From Spirometra erinaceieuropaei (taxonomy: Eukaryota > Platyhelminthes > Cestoda > Diphyllobothriidea > Diphyllobothriidae): a stretch of 64,000 nucleotides of DNA. Below, piece after piece: positions 1 to 13,100 of this stretch. The translations under genes were made by a program, and so were the position numbers. Numbering within the stretch: the stretch's first letter is position 1; each line of letters opens with the position of its first letter. Under the pieces are notes generated by a model. The model was not told the DNA's origin. It did not search any database and saw only the letters and a program-made list of their open reading frames with translations. The DNA lies in assembly GCA_902702965.1 (NCBI GenBank), contig CACRXP010000620.1:88806-152805 (forward strand). Direction: 5' to 3'.

Positions 1-1081
1 CATGGAATAGCCCTTGATGGAGTCAAAGATGTCCTCTAATCTGTCTCCCCGACTTTCGTTTTACGAAATAAATGGTTGCTGAACCATTTACCCTTTGTAA
101 AGGAATCATTCAGATAATTGAAAATTTTCAAGCCCCAGTCCTACATTCACTAACTTTGCCTGGCTTCTGCGTACGGACTGCTCCGCATTGTCTCTAGTAC
201 TTGTTAAATAGCGCCTGGAAGAACCGCAATGTCTCTTTTGATAATATATGCCGTATTCGTACTCGATGCTTGTACCTAGCCAAATTTTACGGTACATTTT
301 ATGCCAATGATGGACGGTATAACCAGTTGGTTGCATGACAGTGTAGGGCGTTCGGCAGCAATGCATTCACTATTACGACAAAATGAACTAAACCACACTT
401 TTCCTTCTTTGGTATTCAGTCGAACTCAGTCGAACTTGAAAAGGCAAGATCTGTTCTATTTGAAGTCGTTTAGGAGATCTGATAAAAAATCGCACTCATT
501 CTGGGACTTCTTGCATGACTTCTAAAAAGTGCGTCGCATTAATTCACAACAGATGCAGATAACACTTACACGATAATGAATTCGACATAGTTTTGAGTTC
601 TAACCCCATAGATCGGGTAAATATTCGCCGTTTTTTTAATAGAAATGTCATTATCTCTCATTCAAATGCAACTGGAAGATGTGTCCTTGCGTGTTAAAGA
701 AATCGCTTGCCAATACTTACGTTGGCAATGTCACCATTTAATTTTGTTTTTATCTGCTTCGTTTTACATGCATATTTTGTACAAAATATTTATCGTTAAT
801 ATTGTGTAATTATTTGGACTTCAGTTAAGCTAAAACTCAGTAATAGTTTATAGGTCGTACCTTTAAGGTCGTTGTTTCATTGGTCGTCTGGTTATTCAAT
901 CAAAAAGAACATATCCGCCGCCTGGGATTGGCGCTGTCATAGGTTGGCACGAAGTTTTCACCATCTTGGTGGCTGCACTTACGTTCTGCTTTGTGTGCTA
1001 CTTTTGTGATCACTGTGAGTGAGCATCCACCCAATCAACAGCGCGATTCCTAGCACCTTCTCGACTATAAATACTCAAACT
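1..1081. other. 5' flank of the calpain gene
   Basis: The flank is AT-rich sequence without a convincing coding exon. Short open frames at the left edge have no recognisable content. The promoter and transcription start of the calpain should lie here or in an upstream exon outside the window, but I see no clear core promoter element. Confidence 0.5.
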
Positions 1082-1186
1082 ATGGCATCTTTTGGTGTCA
1101 ACAACTTCATGAGTAGCGTTGGGATCAGTCTGAAGCCAAGGGTGGCAATGACTACCGACCAGTACGGAAATGCCGTTGCATTTGCG
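1082..1186 (+). CDS. calpain exon 1 (start codon, N-terminus)
   Basis: The exon codes residues 1-35 and starts at the first ATG of an open stretch whose upstream in-frame stop is TGA at 1016-1018. The ATG context is good (A at -3, G at +4). It ends in phase 0 at a gtacgc donor. The peptide ([10 protein letters not shown]...) matches no catalytic motif, as expected for the variable anchor region of calpains. A further 5' untranslated exon or a spliced-leader acceptor cannot be excluded; an AG at 1041-1042 is one weak option. The CTATAAATA string at about 1065 is too close to the ATG to be its TATA box. Confidence 0.7.
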
Positions 1187-4100
1187 GTACGCACTGTGCT
1201 ATGTTCTTACAGACCTGTTGAACCGCTTTTGAGATGTCTGAATGAGGGTCACGAAATGTTCTACAAAATTTGGTCTTGTAGGATTTTAAGTTTCTTCTCC
1301 TAGGGAAACCCAAGAGAGCTAGTGTAAGCAATATGGATCTTGTGGTCGGTGTCAAAGTAACATTGTACTTTCCCCAGAAGATACTTGATTGTGGGAACTA
1401 TTTACGAATATATATTTTTGCTGCTAGAAATAAGCTTTCACACATGACCCTCTCCATAGTGGGTATTTTCTGTGTTATGTATTTTGAATAGCTTTCGTGG
1501 CCTAGTTTGTTTATTCCGCGAGATTAGTCATGCATGAAGACTACCATTGCAAGTAGGAACGGGTTATTTGGTTCCTGCCTGATAAACAGCGATGCCCAAT
1601 GAAAAAAACTTCGCCTTTTGTCCTGTTATAGGGTGTCAGAGCTCCTGTTATCGGTGACGTTGGGTTCAGCCTGGGTGGAGGGGGTACCGTCCGCTTTGGT
1701 AGATTTCAGGATCCCAGAGCTGCTCTGCGCGCTCGTGCACAGAACAAGGTTGTAGTTCCACCGGATTCTGGACTGTCGTCGCGCAAACCTGTACCGGCAT
1801 CTACAGGCGGTCAAGTGCAAAAACAGGGGAGGTCGTATGAAGAATTGAAAGCCAAGCATCTTGCCGCTGGGACGCTTTTTGAGGATGATGAGTTTCCCGC
1901 GATTGGTTCCTCCGTTTTCTACAGCCAACAGACTGCCGGTCTGTTCCAGTGGAAGCGACCGACGGTTCGTTTTACGTTTGTCCTAAACAGTTTTACTTAT
2001 TATTTATGAACTGTATGGCTTTTGCGAAGGACTGAAAGCTCTCATTCCATTTCCTCACGCCAAGAACAAAAATGTGCAGGCTCATCAAACTGTTCTCCAA
2101 GACGAACCAAAATTTTTCTATTAGTTAGCAATGTGTTTTGGGGTACGTTAATGTAAATGCCCCAACAACTATGTACGGATGGTAGACGAAACTTTCCACA
2201 GAATGTCGACATTTTACTTTTGATTTAATTAAAATTTTGGGCCGCATTTTTCGTAACCACCTATCAGCGAACAACTTGTCCGGCCTGAAGTTCATAGACT
2301 TTTCCATCACGGTTGGTTTGGCAGACTCCCTTTTATTTGCTCTCTAGGAACTATCTGCCAGCCCCAAGTTTGTAAGCGATGGAGTTAGCCGCTTCGACGT
2401 TGAACAGGGAGAGCTTGGTAAGTGCACTGTTTTGCAACTGTAAGCGGAATCTTTTCTGGTTGTTAACTTATTCATTTTATCTTTCATCCTACAGGTGACT
2501 GCTGGCTTCTTGCTGCAGTCGCAAACCTTTCGATGTACCAGGACCTTCTCTATCAGGTGGTACCACCCGACCAAAGCTTCGACAACGAATACTGTGGCAT
2601 TTTCCGTTTTCATTTTTGGCACTTTGGCGAGTGGGTGGAGGTGGTTATCGACGACCGCCTGCCTACGAGAAACAATCGACTAGTCTTCCTTCATTCGCAC
2701 GATCAAGATGAATACTGGTCTGCCCTGCTAGAAAAAGCATATGCCAAGTACGTCTCTCCTTGTTTATTAAGTGATGATTTTAAAGTGAACAGGCGTGGAG
2801 CATTCTTTTTTAACCGAAACACTTTTTCTATTCAGTTTTCTATGCTAAATGGTTATATGCGTACGCAAACAGAGGTACGAGAACTGTTGGCCTTTATTAT
2901 GTACAAAGCCCAACTTGCCTACCAACAGAAAGTACGTCGGTATTTTATCCACACTACGATATTCAGGTCTTAACATTCTCTCGCTCCTACTCTTACTTCC
3001 ATACTGTTTCATTGCACAGTGCATTTTATACCGAAATAGGCAGACTTGGCCTCATTTGCATTGAATTGAGGACTTACGCTTGGCGATTTAGTGTATCGTC
3101 AAAGCAAGACGAAGTACACAACTTCCGGCCCGTTTGCCATCGTCAGCCAGCCATTATTTGCCTACCAAATGAGAATATTTGGATTCAAATAGGCTCTTGT
3201 TCAGTTGTTTTTTAAATCAACAGCTTCGTCAGTTGGACATTAGGTTCGTCTTACCGACTAAGATCGCAAATGGTGCACTAAATGACGTTAGGATGGCGTT
3301 TAGTGATCTAAATTTGCATTGTCTTATATGTGCTCTCCGTTGCCCTTTGAATGCAGCTTTTGAAGCTGCACAGACGGTTGTTTATTGGTGAGCAGTTAAC
3401 AACAAGGTGATGTAATGGGCAAATTGCATATTTGCTTGAGTCATATTCTCCTTCATCAAACAACCATGCTCGGATAGGAGACGGAGAACACCCGAGATTT
3501 GGGCTCGAGTTAACTTTACCATTGAATCGAAAGCCTTTTGACCTAAGCCGTGGATTCATGCTCTGTTTGTCTGAGTAAATGGACCAACCTTGCCGCCTCT
3601 CATAAAGTAAAGCGCTCTTTACCAAAGCCTCCTAGTTTTAAATTTTAACTACACCGAATAAGTTTAACGCGTCTATCATTCGCACTCCGCTCACATCACG
3701 GCTGCATGATGTCGTCGTAATTTATTTGCGGACTACTTTAGAGATCTGTTATATTTCTTGTCGCTGCTTCGTGAATGCTAATCACGTCACACTAAATCCA
3801 CGGCTAATTCTTCCAGTACTTTCTCCTCATCCCGTTGTTTTCTCATTATTGCTTTTCAATTATGAGAATTGGAGCTCGAACGAAAGCCGTATATCTCACT
3901 TTCAGACTGTTTGGATCGTATGAAGCCCTTAAGGGCGGTAGCACGGTCGAGGCCTTGGAAGACTTCACTGGTGGTCTAGCTGAATTCTACGATCTACGCG
4001 GAAAGCAGCCCCCTGATTTCAACAGAATATTGAACCATTGCTATGAAAAGAAGTCATTGATGGCCTGCTCCATAAACGCCGACCCAAATGTCATCGAAGC

Positions 4101-7100
4101 GCGACAGAGTAACGGCCTTATTCGTGGCCACGCCTATTCAATCACAAAGATTGCAATGGTATGCATGTTTTGTTACGTTCTTGGTCGATCCCACGCGGTA
4201 CTCACAGTAGGATTAGCAAGAGAGTACCTCAACAGCTGGCTCATTTAAACTGTGTCGAAACTAAGAATGCTTTTTAGGTAAATCAGTCACTAAATTAATG
4301 AACAAGGCCTTTAGCTAAACAAAAGAATTAGGAGTCCAGAAACACCCGTTTCCATCTATCACCATAAGGCCAATCTAGATGCATTTCAAAGACTGGCCCA
4401 AATTTTATCATTATCAGCATCAAATGAACGCCCCAATTAATGATTAAGTTACACAGCTAAACGCCTTTTACTTGATTTCGGTCCCGATTAAGCGTCGAAT
4501 TGTGATTGCTAGCACAAAGAGCAGCATGCAAACAAAAGCCTGTGAGGCTTTATAGCCAGGCTTCACACCAACTAGGGATTGCACTTGTGTGACAAATTTA
4601 GATGCTCCATTTTGGAGAAGGGTACCTGGCGAAACCTCGGCCACTTGAGACATTAAGTCGTTCACCAGGTCTCTTTTACTGTCATACGGAAAATTTCCGA
4701 TTTTTCTAATTTTATACTATCAAAGGACGTGACCCGGCCGAAATTCAGCATTTTCATTTCAAATAAAAAATTGCGTCCGAAGGGTCTGCGCCCATGTAAT
4801 CCGCGTCCGGTTATGCCGTTTGTATGTAGGACCTGGATACCCAGTTAGTGCAATTTTTCCGTGGTGCCTACTACAACGTACGGTCTGTACCGATTACTGT
4901 CGTCTTTCCATCCTCACTTACGGGGTCCAAAATGTGCACAAGTAGCCAAAAGTAACTGTTTGCAACACTAGGAATAAAAAATCCATCCGTGACGATCAAA
5001 ATAACGCAGCGCGTCTGACTTACTAAACATAATAAAGGGTTCGATTGCGAAGTCAAATACCACAAAACGTGGGAGATCTTCTGTATAACCTAATACGAAT
5101 TCAGTTAATTATTCTAGAAGGGCTGAACGCTTCCGCAAATACGCGACATCTGATGCCATTGTTTCATGCGCCTACGAATGTCACTGGCATCAATTGACTT
5201 TTGAAAAAAATATGCCTCTATCATCCTCTCTGACATTTATAGAGTCTTTTGAAATCTCTTACAACCTGATATGGTTTAGGACTGCGTTCCTTTATTATGC
5301 ACGAGGGCACACCATCGATTTGCACGACACTCCTCGTCAAACTTTGCGAGGGCGGGTTGTCTTATAACTTCATGAGTGTTTAAAGTTTTCAGTGTAAGTC
5401 CAACCTCATGATTCTATTGACTCGAGATTTTCCACAACTGGGAGATTCCTTAATGCCTACTTTGACAAAGTCGTGGTAGTCTTTATTTTTGTTTTTAAGC
5501 ACTCTTCTTCAAATTGCCCCTACAGAAAGTTAGATGCTCTTTAGTTTTCGGCGAAAAATTGAAAGAAATGAACCTTCCACACAAGGAGACTTTTACAGGA
5601 TAAAGAATTCATAAAAAATATTCTGCCTTAGCATGGAATTCATCAGGAACGCGTAACTGACATAGGCTTCGTGCTCAGGGTAAAATGAACAAAGCGAGCA
5701 GTAACCCTTTCCTTTGAATACCTGAAGAACAAATGTGGGCGATTTCTCTACCTTGTCATTAACCTCAAGAATGAGCTGATAACTGGAAAATGGTATAAAG
5801 GACGCTTACTTTCTTCTTTGACCTTTAGGCCATATTTAGGAGTGGGGGAAAAGTTGACACAGCATTGAAATAGTACGTCCTTCTGAATCCACTATCGGCT
5901 TATGTTTAGTTTGACGCGTGCAAACTGGGTTTCCATTTAGTCGCACAAACCACAATTTAAATCTTCTGCAGGACATTCAATGTTCTGGCTCTTCTCCACG
6001 TCTTCTTCAAGTAGTTCAACGGGTGATTTCATGACCTCTTATCTGATCCTCGACAGCGGACAGTTATGCAGACCAGACCGTGCTGTGTGCAGGAGCGTTA
6101 TTTTTGGTTGCGTTCTTTTTTGACTGTTTCCAATGTATTATGAAGTGGGATTCAGAGACAAACGTACTGGCTGTTTTTGGGTAGCAGCATTCAATTGCCT
6201 TGTCTAAATCTTGTAGTTTACACAAGGCAACCCGTCGCTGATACCTGCATGTTTATCCCATAATTACGCTCTCTTCTAGGCGGATTGATCGTTTTGTAGG
6301 CGTCCCACTGTGTGTCTTTGTTGCTGAAAAGCATCTTCACAACGAACGTGAAATCACCACCAATATCGGCCGCATTCTGTTTTGCCTAGTGATTTTGTTG
6401 ATTTTTGTCCTACTTGCACTCAGTTTTGTGCTTGTTCGCGGCATTACCTTAACGGTCCGAACAATACAATGAAGCGCCGTTCACCTCTCAGTTTTATCCC
6501 ACATATCCTCTGCACCTTTACAGGTAAACCTACCTCATGGCCAAGTTATGCTCATTCGAATTCGAAATCCGTGGGGTAACGAGGCTGAATGGAATGGTCG
6601 CTGGAGTGACCGGTCTGGAGAATGGCAATCGGTGTCGGATCAGACGAGACGTGATCTTGGCCTGACTTTCGACGCCGACGGAGAATTTTGGTTTGTTTAT
6701 TTGCGTAGAAACGTTAATTTGCTGCAACACAAAATGCACTTTTTCTCTGCCTGATTAGCGAAATAATGTCAAATTATTTTATCAAGCCCCACTTACCGCG
6801 TTTTTGCGAAGACTAAACTCCAGTTTTCTAATGCGTCCTCCCAGGTATCATTGCCATTTGTGAATGTGTCGGAGTCTTTCGTATACATCTAAGCAATTCA
6901 TCTTGGTCCCGCCTGTCTACAAAATGCGAGTCGCTCTATCTCAGGCAATTAGCCTTCCAGGCAGGAATTTCAACCCGGCGTATTTTGAGTTTATCAAAGT
7001 TTCGCGCAATCATTTTTTGAACTAGAATACAATCAAGTTGTCTTAGAGGCCAAAAATACCCTTCATTTTCTTGATTCGCGCCCCTTAGCCCTATTTACAC

Positions 7101-10100
7101 TCCGGATTGAGAATTCAGTGGATAGATTGCCATAAGGGAAGATGCCATTGCAGTTGTCCTCTGTGTATCTCTTGCTGTTTTAAAGGAAAAGTCTGTGATT
7201 TTCAGCAAATATTAGAACTTTCAAATACCGTAAAGCTCCGGCGAAGTAATTAGGCAGTCACGTCAGAAGACTGTGTGAACCTTCCGTAGAAAGGCCTACA
7301 ACATTTAACCGACTATTGTGTTTTTATCAGAAGCGTTTCCAACAAAGGAGGAACGCCCTGGAATAGCTCTTTTTGGCTTCCTTGCTATCATCGGCCAGTA
7401 ATTCCACATCTTTGCCTGCTGACGCACCTGAAGTTAGAACTCGCGTCGATCGATCACTGTGCGACGTCCTTTTTACCTAGGAGAAGATGCGACTGCTGGG
7501 ACAAGAACTCTATTGGTCTGACTGCACTACAGACTCATATCATGTCACCTACGATCGGAAGTATTCATTCACATAGAAGTGACATGCACCAGTCTGTCTT
7601 GATTGCAGTGTGAGAATTGACGGGACTTGCCTTGTAGGTAACAGTTTGTAGCCCTAGCAGTTATTCGCATGGCTGAATACCTGCGACTTTAGTCATGTGA
7701 CATGATTCCGCAGTGCAGGGCTGAAAGTATTGCCCGGCGGCACGCTGATTCGGCTTCCTACTCCGACCGCGTCAGCGAATGGGGGTGTGGTATCACTGGA
7801 AAATGGCAGATAAGTCCAGGCTGACAATTTCAGTGTCCGTTTTTATTTTTCACCAATTATTCTCGGCCACTGATCACTAGTCAGTATGAAATTGCGTACA
7901 TGGGCCGTAGGTCTTCATTCTCAAGACAAAACAGAGGTGCAGTTAGGCTAGATTGGTCTATTTCTGGCCGACCGCTCTTGGTGTTATGCCATGGAGCGGG
8001 TCGAACCAGTAGTAATGAATGGCATCACAAGTACACGTAGGCAACCAGTCGGTACCACTGACTCGGAGTGCAGCGCGGCACTCTAGGAAAGTGGAGGCGT
8101 CGACGAGTGAGTCCCTCCAACATTCAGGGAGCCTATCACGTCACGACACGCAGCAAAAAGAAAGTTGCATGTCGGAAGACGCCTTGCCTTTGATACAGAA
8201 TCCGAGTGGATGACCTTGCCACTAGGAGCATGGTCGCGGTTCGTAAGCGAATTCGACTCTGGGACCACCAAAGCGTGTGCGGCGCTATATCCATACTGCT
8301 TCCGACAGCCAACCTTGTTTTTTTTCCATTCAACGCGTCGGGTTAATAGGGCAATGATCCTCGAGATCTTTTCCTCTCTTCTAGTTCCGGAAACGGACCT
8401 TTCCGCTTTAAACATCAAGTGTTTGCCGAAGAATAGCCCCTTCGTGCTAAATCAACGAAAATCAAATAACCATCACACTTTTTTGCGTCCTACTATTGAT
8501 CAACCTACCTAAAAAAGCTAAATGAATATCAGGATGGTAGCTTGCCTCATTTACTAATACCAGGTATACATACTCTACAGAACTGCAGTTCCAACCCGTT
8601 CTTTCAGGATGTCTATGTGGTATAAGATATGTTCTTGCCTTATCACACCTCAGGCATTCACCATGGCGAGCCTGAATTAGATATCTACAGTTCAGGTGTT
8701 CTAGAAATTATTGGTTTTGAAAATCATCCGATGACTGAAATACTTGAAAGTTGTGGTATGGATAGGACAGAATATTGCCACGTTGGAAAAATTGGTCCTC
8801 CTAATACCAGCAGGTGCGATCGCGGTGTCTTTGCATAGCGCATACCATCAGCACTCTTCTCGAACATCTGCCCAAACATGGATGGAGCCTACATCATACT
8901 TCATGATCGAGATGCTCATCCCGTCCGGCGATCGCTTGTCACTCCTACTCAGTAATAAAAGTGGTTTGTTGGTCCAAACAACTTCACCTCATTAAGCGAA
9001 CATTACATACACAGTCACACAACCCCATTCAAGTGACTTCATTTAGGATTTCCGCTCTATAACAGCACTTCCAGCAGTATTGATGCCATTAAGCCGTGTT
9101 TGTCCAGCATGCCTCTCACTGTACAGGTAGATTCTGGTAATCCACTGTCATACTGCAAGTCTCAAAAAATACGAGTTCCTTACAACGCACAACTCAGAAA
9201 GTTTATGCAACAGGGCCACTATTCCCAGCCCACTGATAATAGTCGGTTGTTACGTGTCGTCCCAGTCATTGCATAACAGTGCTTCCGGGTTAACGCACGC
9301 ATTCGACTTTCCAATGCTTTTATTTGCCTACCATCCACAGCACAGTCGTCTCCCGCACTTTTTTCTTCGACGGATATCATGGTGATATCGAGAAAATAAT
9401 TCTTTCATAGAGACAGCCAAATATTAACCCCTTGGCTTGTACGGACCACGCAATAAACTCGGCCATCTTGAATGGGCCTGCGTGCTCGTCCCTTCGTGTT
9501 GTTGGGTCACTTTAAAAGTACATTCAGTCACTCGACGGCAACGGGAGATCCGTTCTTTGGCCGACCGTGTGTCGGCTATGCGACCTTGATTCTTTCGGTA
9601 CCCGAGTATGTTTTTATCCTAAGTACTCACATGCGCGGAGTGCGTTCTTATTAATGCGAATGTGGCGGATAAAGAAACATATTTCATTGCGCGCTTGCCA
9701 TGGGATTCTTTATGTCATACTGCTCTGTTGCATCGATCTAGAAATATTTATTGGTCTCCAGCAGTGATCCCTTGGCCATCGAGACTTTCACCTCTCCGGT
9801 GCGAAGTGAGGCATATTTTCAGACGGACGCCTTTGTAACTGCGCTTACGCATCTGTCCATCCAGTGGCCAGCTAGTCATCACCGGTCAGCCAGTCCGGCG
9901 GAGGAAGAGCAAATTAGTGCAAGTGACGCGAATACGTGCCGGCTTTGACGCATTGCCAATCATGAGTTGACTGTAGTCGTTCCAACTACGCAGGTGTTTC
10001 CTACAGCACCGCAACAGCCACCACTGACGCGTACTTTCAGGGCTAAGTTAAGGTCGCGTCAAGCGGGGTCTGACGCTTACTACCGGTCGTGACCTTGACT

Positions 10101-13100
10101 GTTACACCGCGGTCGTCAGAACACGCCAGTATTTGGCCCGGAATCCTAGTTCCACTTGCACCTGAACACTTCTTCGAACGGCAGCCCCACAATTACCCTT
10201 CACTTTGTTCCTACGAGATCAATAGCGGTGCCTATTAGGAGTACGATGCGTGCGCTTATGTATGTCTGTAGCAGCGTGTGGGGAGCCTGCGTGTTTCTGT
10301 GCGTGCATACATCGCTTACGACGGTCAGTCCGTTCGCCTTTTCTCTTCTGGTACTATTGCGTACTTATACATGCGTTTGCGCAAGCAACGCACCGCCAGG
10401 TTCTGGCCCGCCAATCGGATTTTTTAGCGGCTGCCTAACCCAGCAGTCGCTGCCAGATGCACTATCGTCTTTGCTGTCCGCACATCTACTGTCTGGTGTC
10501 TGTACTAGCACACCTAAAGTCGGCTCGGTGTGTTGATAGAGACCCTCTTGGCTTTTCGTGGGTATCGATTACGCCCACAGACTCTCAGTCCTTTTTGTGC
10601 GTGATTTCATGTGAAACATGGTTAAGAATAGTCTGGGCGTTTGTCATTTGATTCGGTTGCGTGTGCCTGATCGACTTTTTCGTCGCTTGATTCCACTTTT
10701 TTGCTTAGATAACCCTTGTTTAGCATTGATGCGTCTTGGCACTATTGATGTTATCAGAACAGATCGCTCTCATTTTTAACGATATCGCATGCACAAGATC
10801 AATATCTAACAAAACCACGACCTTTGGTAGTGCCTAAAATATTTGCTTCGCTGCATCAAAGGCCAAAAATTTAATTGGGTCCCAACCTCCCTGCCCACTT
10901 GTCTCCTAATAATTATGGAAAGTGCTGAAAAGATCTGTTACTTGTGGGATAATTTCGTCACTATCCGCATGTGATTGGGTCAGTTTCCGTCTATTTCACT
11001 GAATGCCGTCATTGTTAACACAGGTGAAGTGCGACCTCGGAAGTAAGTGGCATGCTGTAATCAACATCAGAAAGCCTAATCGCTATTTTGTCAGTAAACC
11101 CTGTTCATTCCTACAAGAATAGACTTAAACCGACTCACTGACTCTGAAACATGTATTATTAAAATGAGCGGCGAGGGTAACGAGCAGGCAGCCAAATACT
11201 AGACTGAACTTTTACTAGGGCATGATCTCAAGGTGAGTATCGAGAGCCAAGCGAGTATATCGAGACAGCGCTGTTTTGGCTTATTTAACCCTCACTCAAT
11301 TGATCATAAGTCGCACCACCACTTAGCCCAGAAACGCAGACATAAGTACACACCTGGTGTGGACTGGTGGTTTTTCGATATCCGCCTTCTGTATATAATT
11401 GTCAATAGAAGGAATTTTCAGTTGCCATTCAGTGACTGCAAATCGTTCCACCCATGTGTGTGTGGAACTTGGCGGACCGGATCTCATTTGCCCTTGCTAA
11501 CTTTGGATGAGAAAAGGCGGGTGGACCGGTGCTCATAACACAAACCGGTTTGAGCCATTTATTACGGACGACGTTATCGGCTACTCGTCTGGGACGAATG
11601 TTTCCTCCTGCATTGGTGCGCCCATCTGTACTCTGTGTGTATGGTCTTACAGAACCGTCAACCCATTTTATTTATTTCAAGCTGATGAAAAAGAGTGGTG
11701 GCCAGACAACTTGCAGTATAATCAGCTTTAACTGAATATCGGGTTCTTAGCTGCTCGCACCGCTGATCCCTCCTTTTAGGCCGTTATATACAAATGAGAC
11801 TGAGACAGAAATTTCTGGCTTATTAGCCGTCCTCAGCCAACCACACCTAACTCCAGGTTTGAACAGTCTGGGATTCGATCCGAGCTTCTTTGGCCATCGA
11901 AAGTTTTTAGGTCAAACACTCTACCACTGAGCCATGGGCTCCTTACCCTGTCGGATGCGATCGGTAATACTAAGTACTGTGGGAGTTCGTTCACTGATCA
12001 GGTTACGCTCTGGTCGCTATGTGACCGCCGCTTGCGATGGCTCTTGAGCGAGGCCCAAGGCGCAACGGGACGAGCAGGTCCCGTAACCTGATCGGTGAAC
12101 GCACCCCCACCATATGCATGCATGCATGTATGTGGTTCAGACACCCCACCCTACCGAATGCCGCAATTTCGCGCGGTTTAAACGATCAAACCCTCGTGGT
12201 ATCAGTCTCACTGGATACTGCTTTTCCGCTCCACCGCTGAATATCATATCCGGACATTTAGTGTATTTGCATCCCACACAGCTTTTGTAGGCCACCGCTA
12301 ACATACTCCATCCATCAATGTGATTGCGTTTCTGAGGCGAAATTCCTAGCTGGGTTATTTTTGAGGGTTAGATTAATGACCAAGACAAATTGCACAGCCC
12401 GCTCACTCGTTAGTCTAGTCTTGCGACACTCAGTGAACTGTGCCCATCTCATGTGTTGGGTCACTGCTTAGGACCACACACCTCACCAGCCTATACTCAA
12501 AACCCATCTCAGCGCCTACTTTCCGCACCCTTTTAGCTGACCTTCATCAAACCGAAGTCGCCCGATAGTCACTATGCCTAAATGTGCTTCGTCAACCTTC
12601 GCGTTGTTCCTGTTTATTTACATCCTCTGGTTTGGCCGTCATTGCTGTCCGCGCTAAATCACAGCCGCCATTTTTTTACCCTTTTGGTTGACCTTAGTAT
12701 GTTTGAGGTCGTAGGAAAGTGACCTCATTTGTGTTTAATCGACGATGCCATTGCGAGCGTCTTCGCGTGCCGATAGCCGTGCTTCGACTGACCCTTCATC
12801 CACTGCGGCCTGACGGATCACATTATTTCAGACCCGTAAGGCTTCAGCTTAGTTGCAAGTTAGCTATTACGATCCGCCTTTATAAGCCTGTTCGCCGCAC
12901 CGCCCTACCTTTATTTAGGACGTCTTTGGGCCACAAACCGCCATTTCTTTGGAAACCCTGAAATTGACGTTATAAAACTTGGGCCAATTGAGAAACCTTA
13001 ATTTCGAAAACTTCATGTTATGTCGCTCCAAGAGTAGACGGAACTCTGTTGCCGATACCATTAGCCAGAAAAGATCTCGACACTAAATAAGTTCTGACCT

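Noticed and set aside
8083..8512. Overlapping sense and antisense frames of about 110 codons
   Set aside because: There are no motifs and no splice context, and they lie within a calpain intron; GC-rich sequence lowers stop frequency on both strands.
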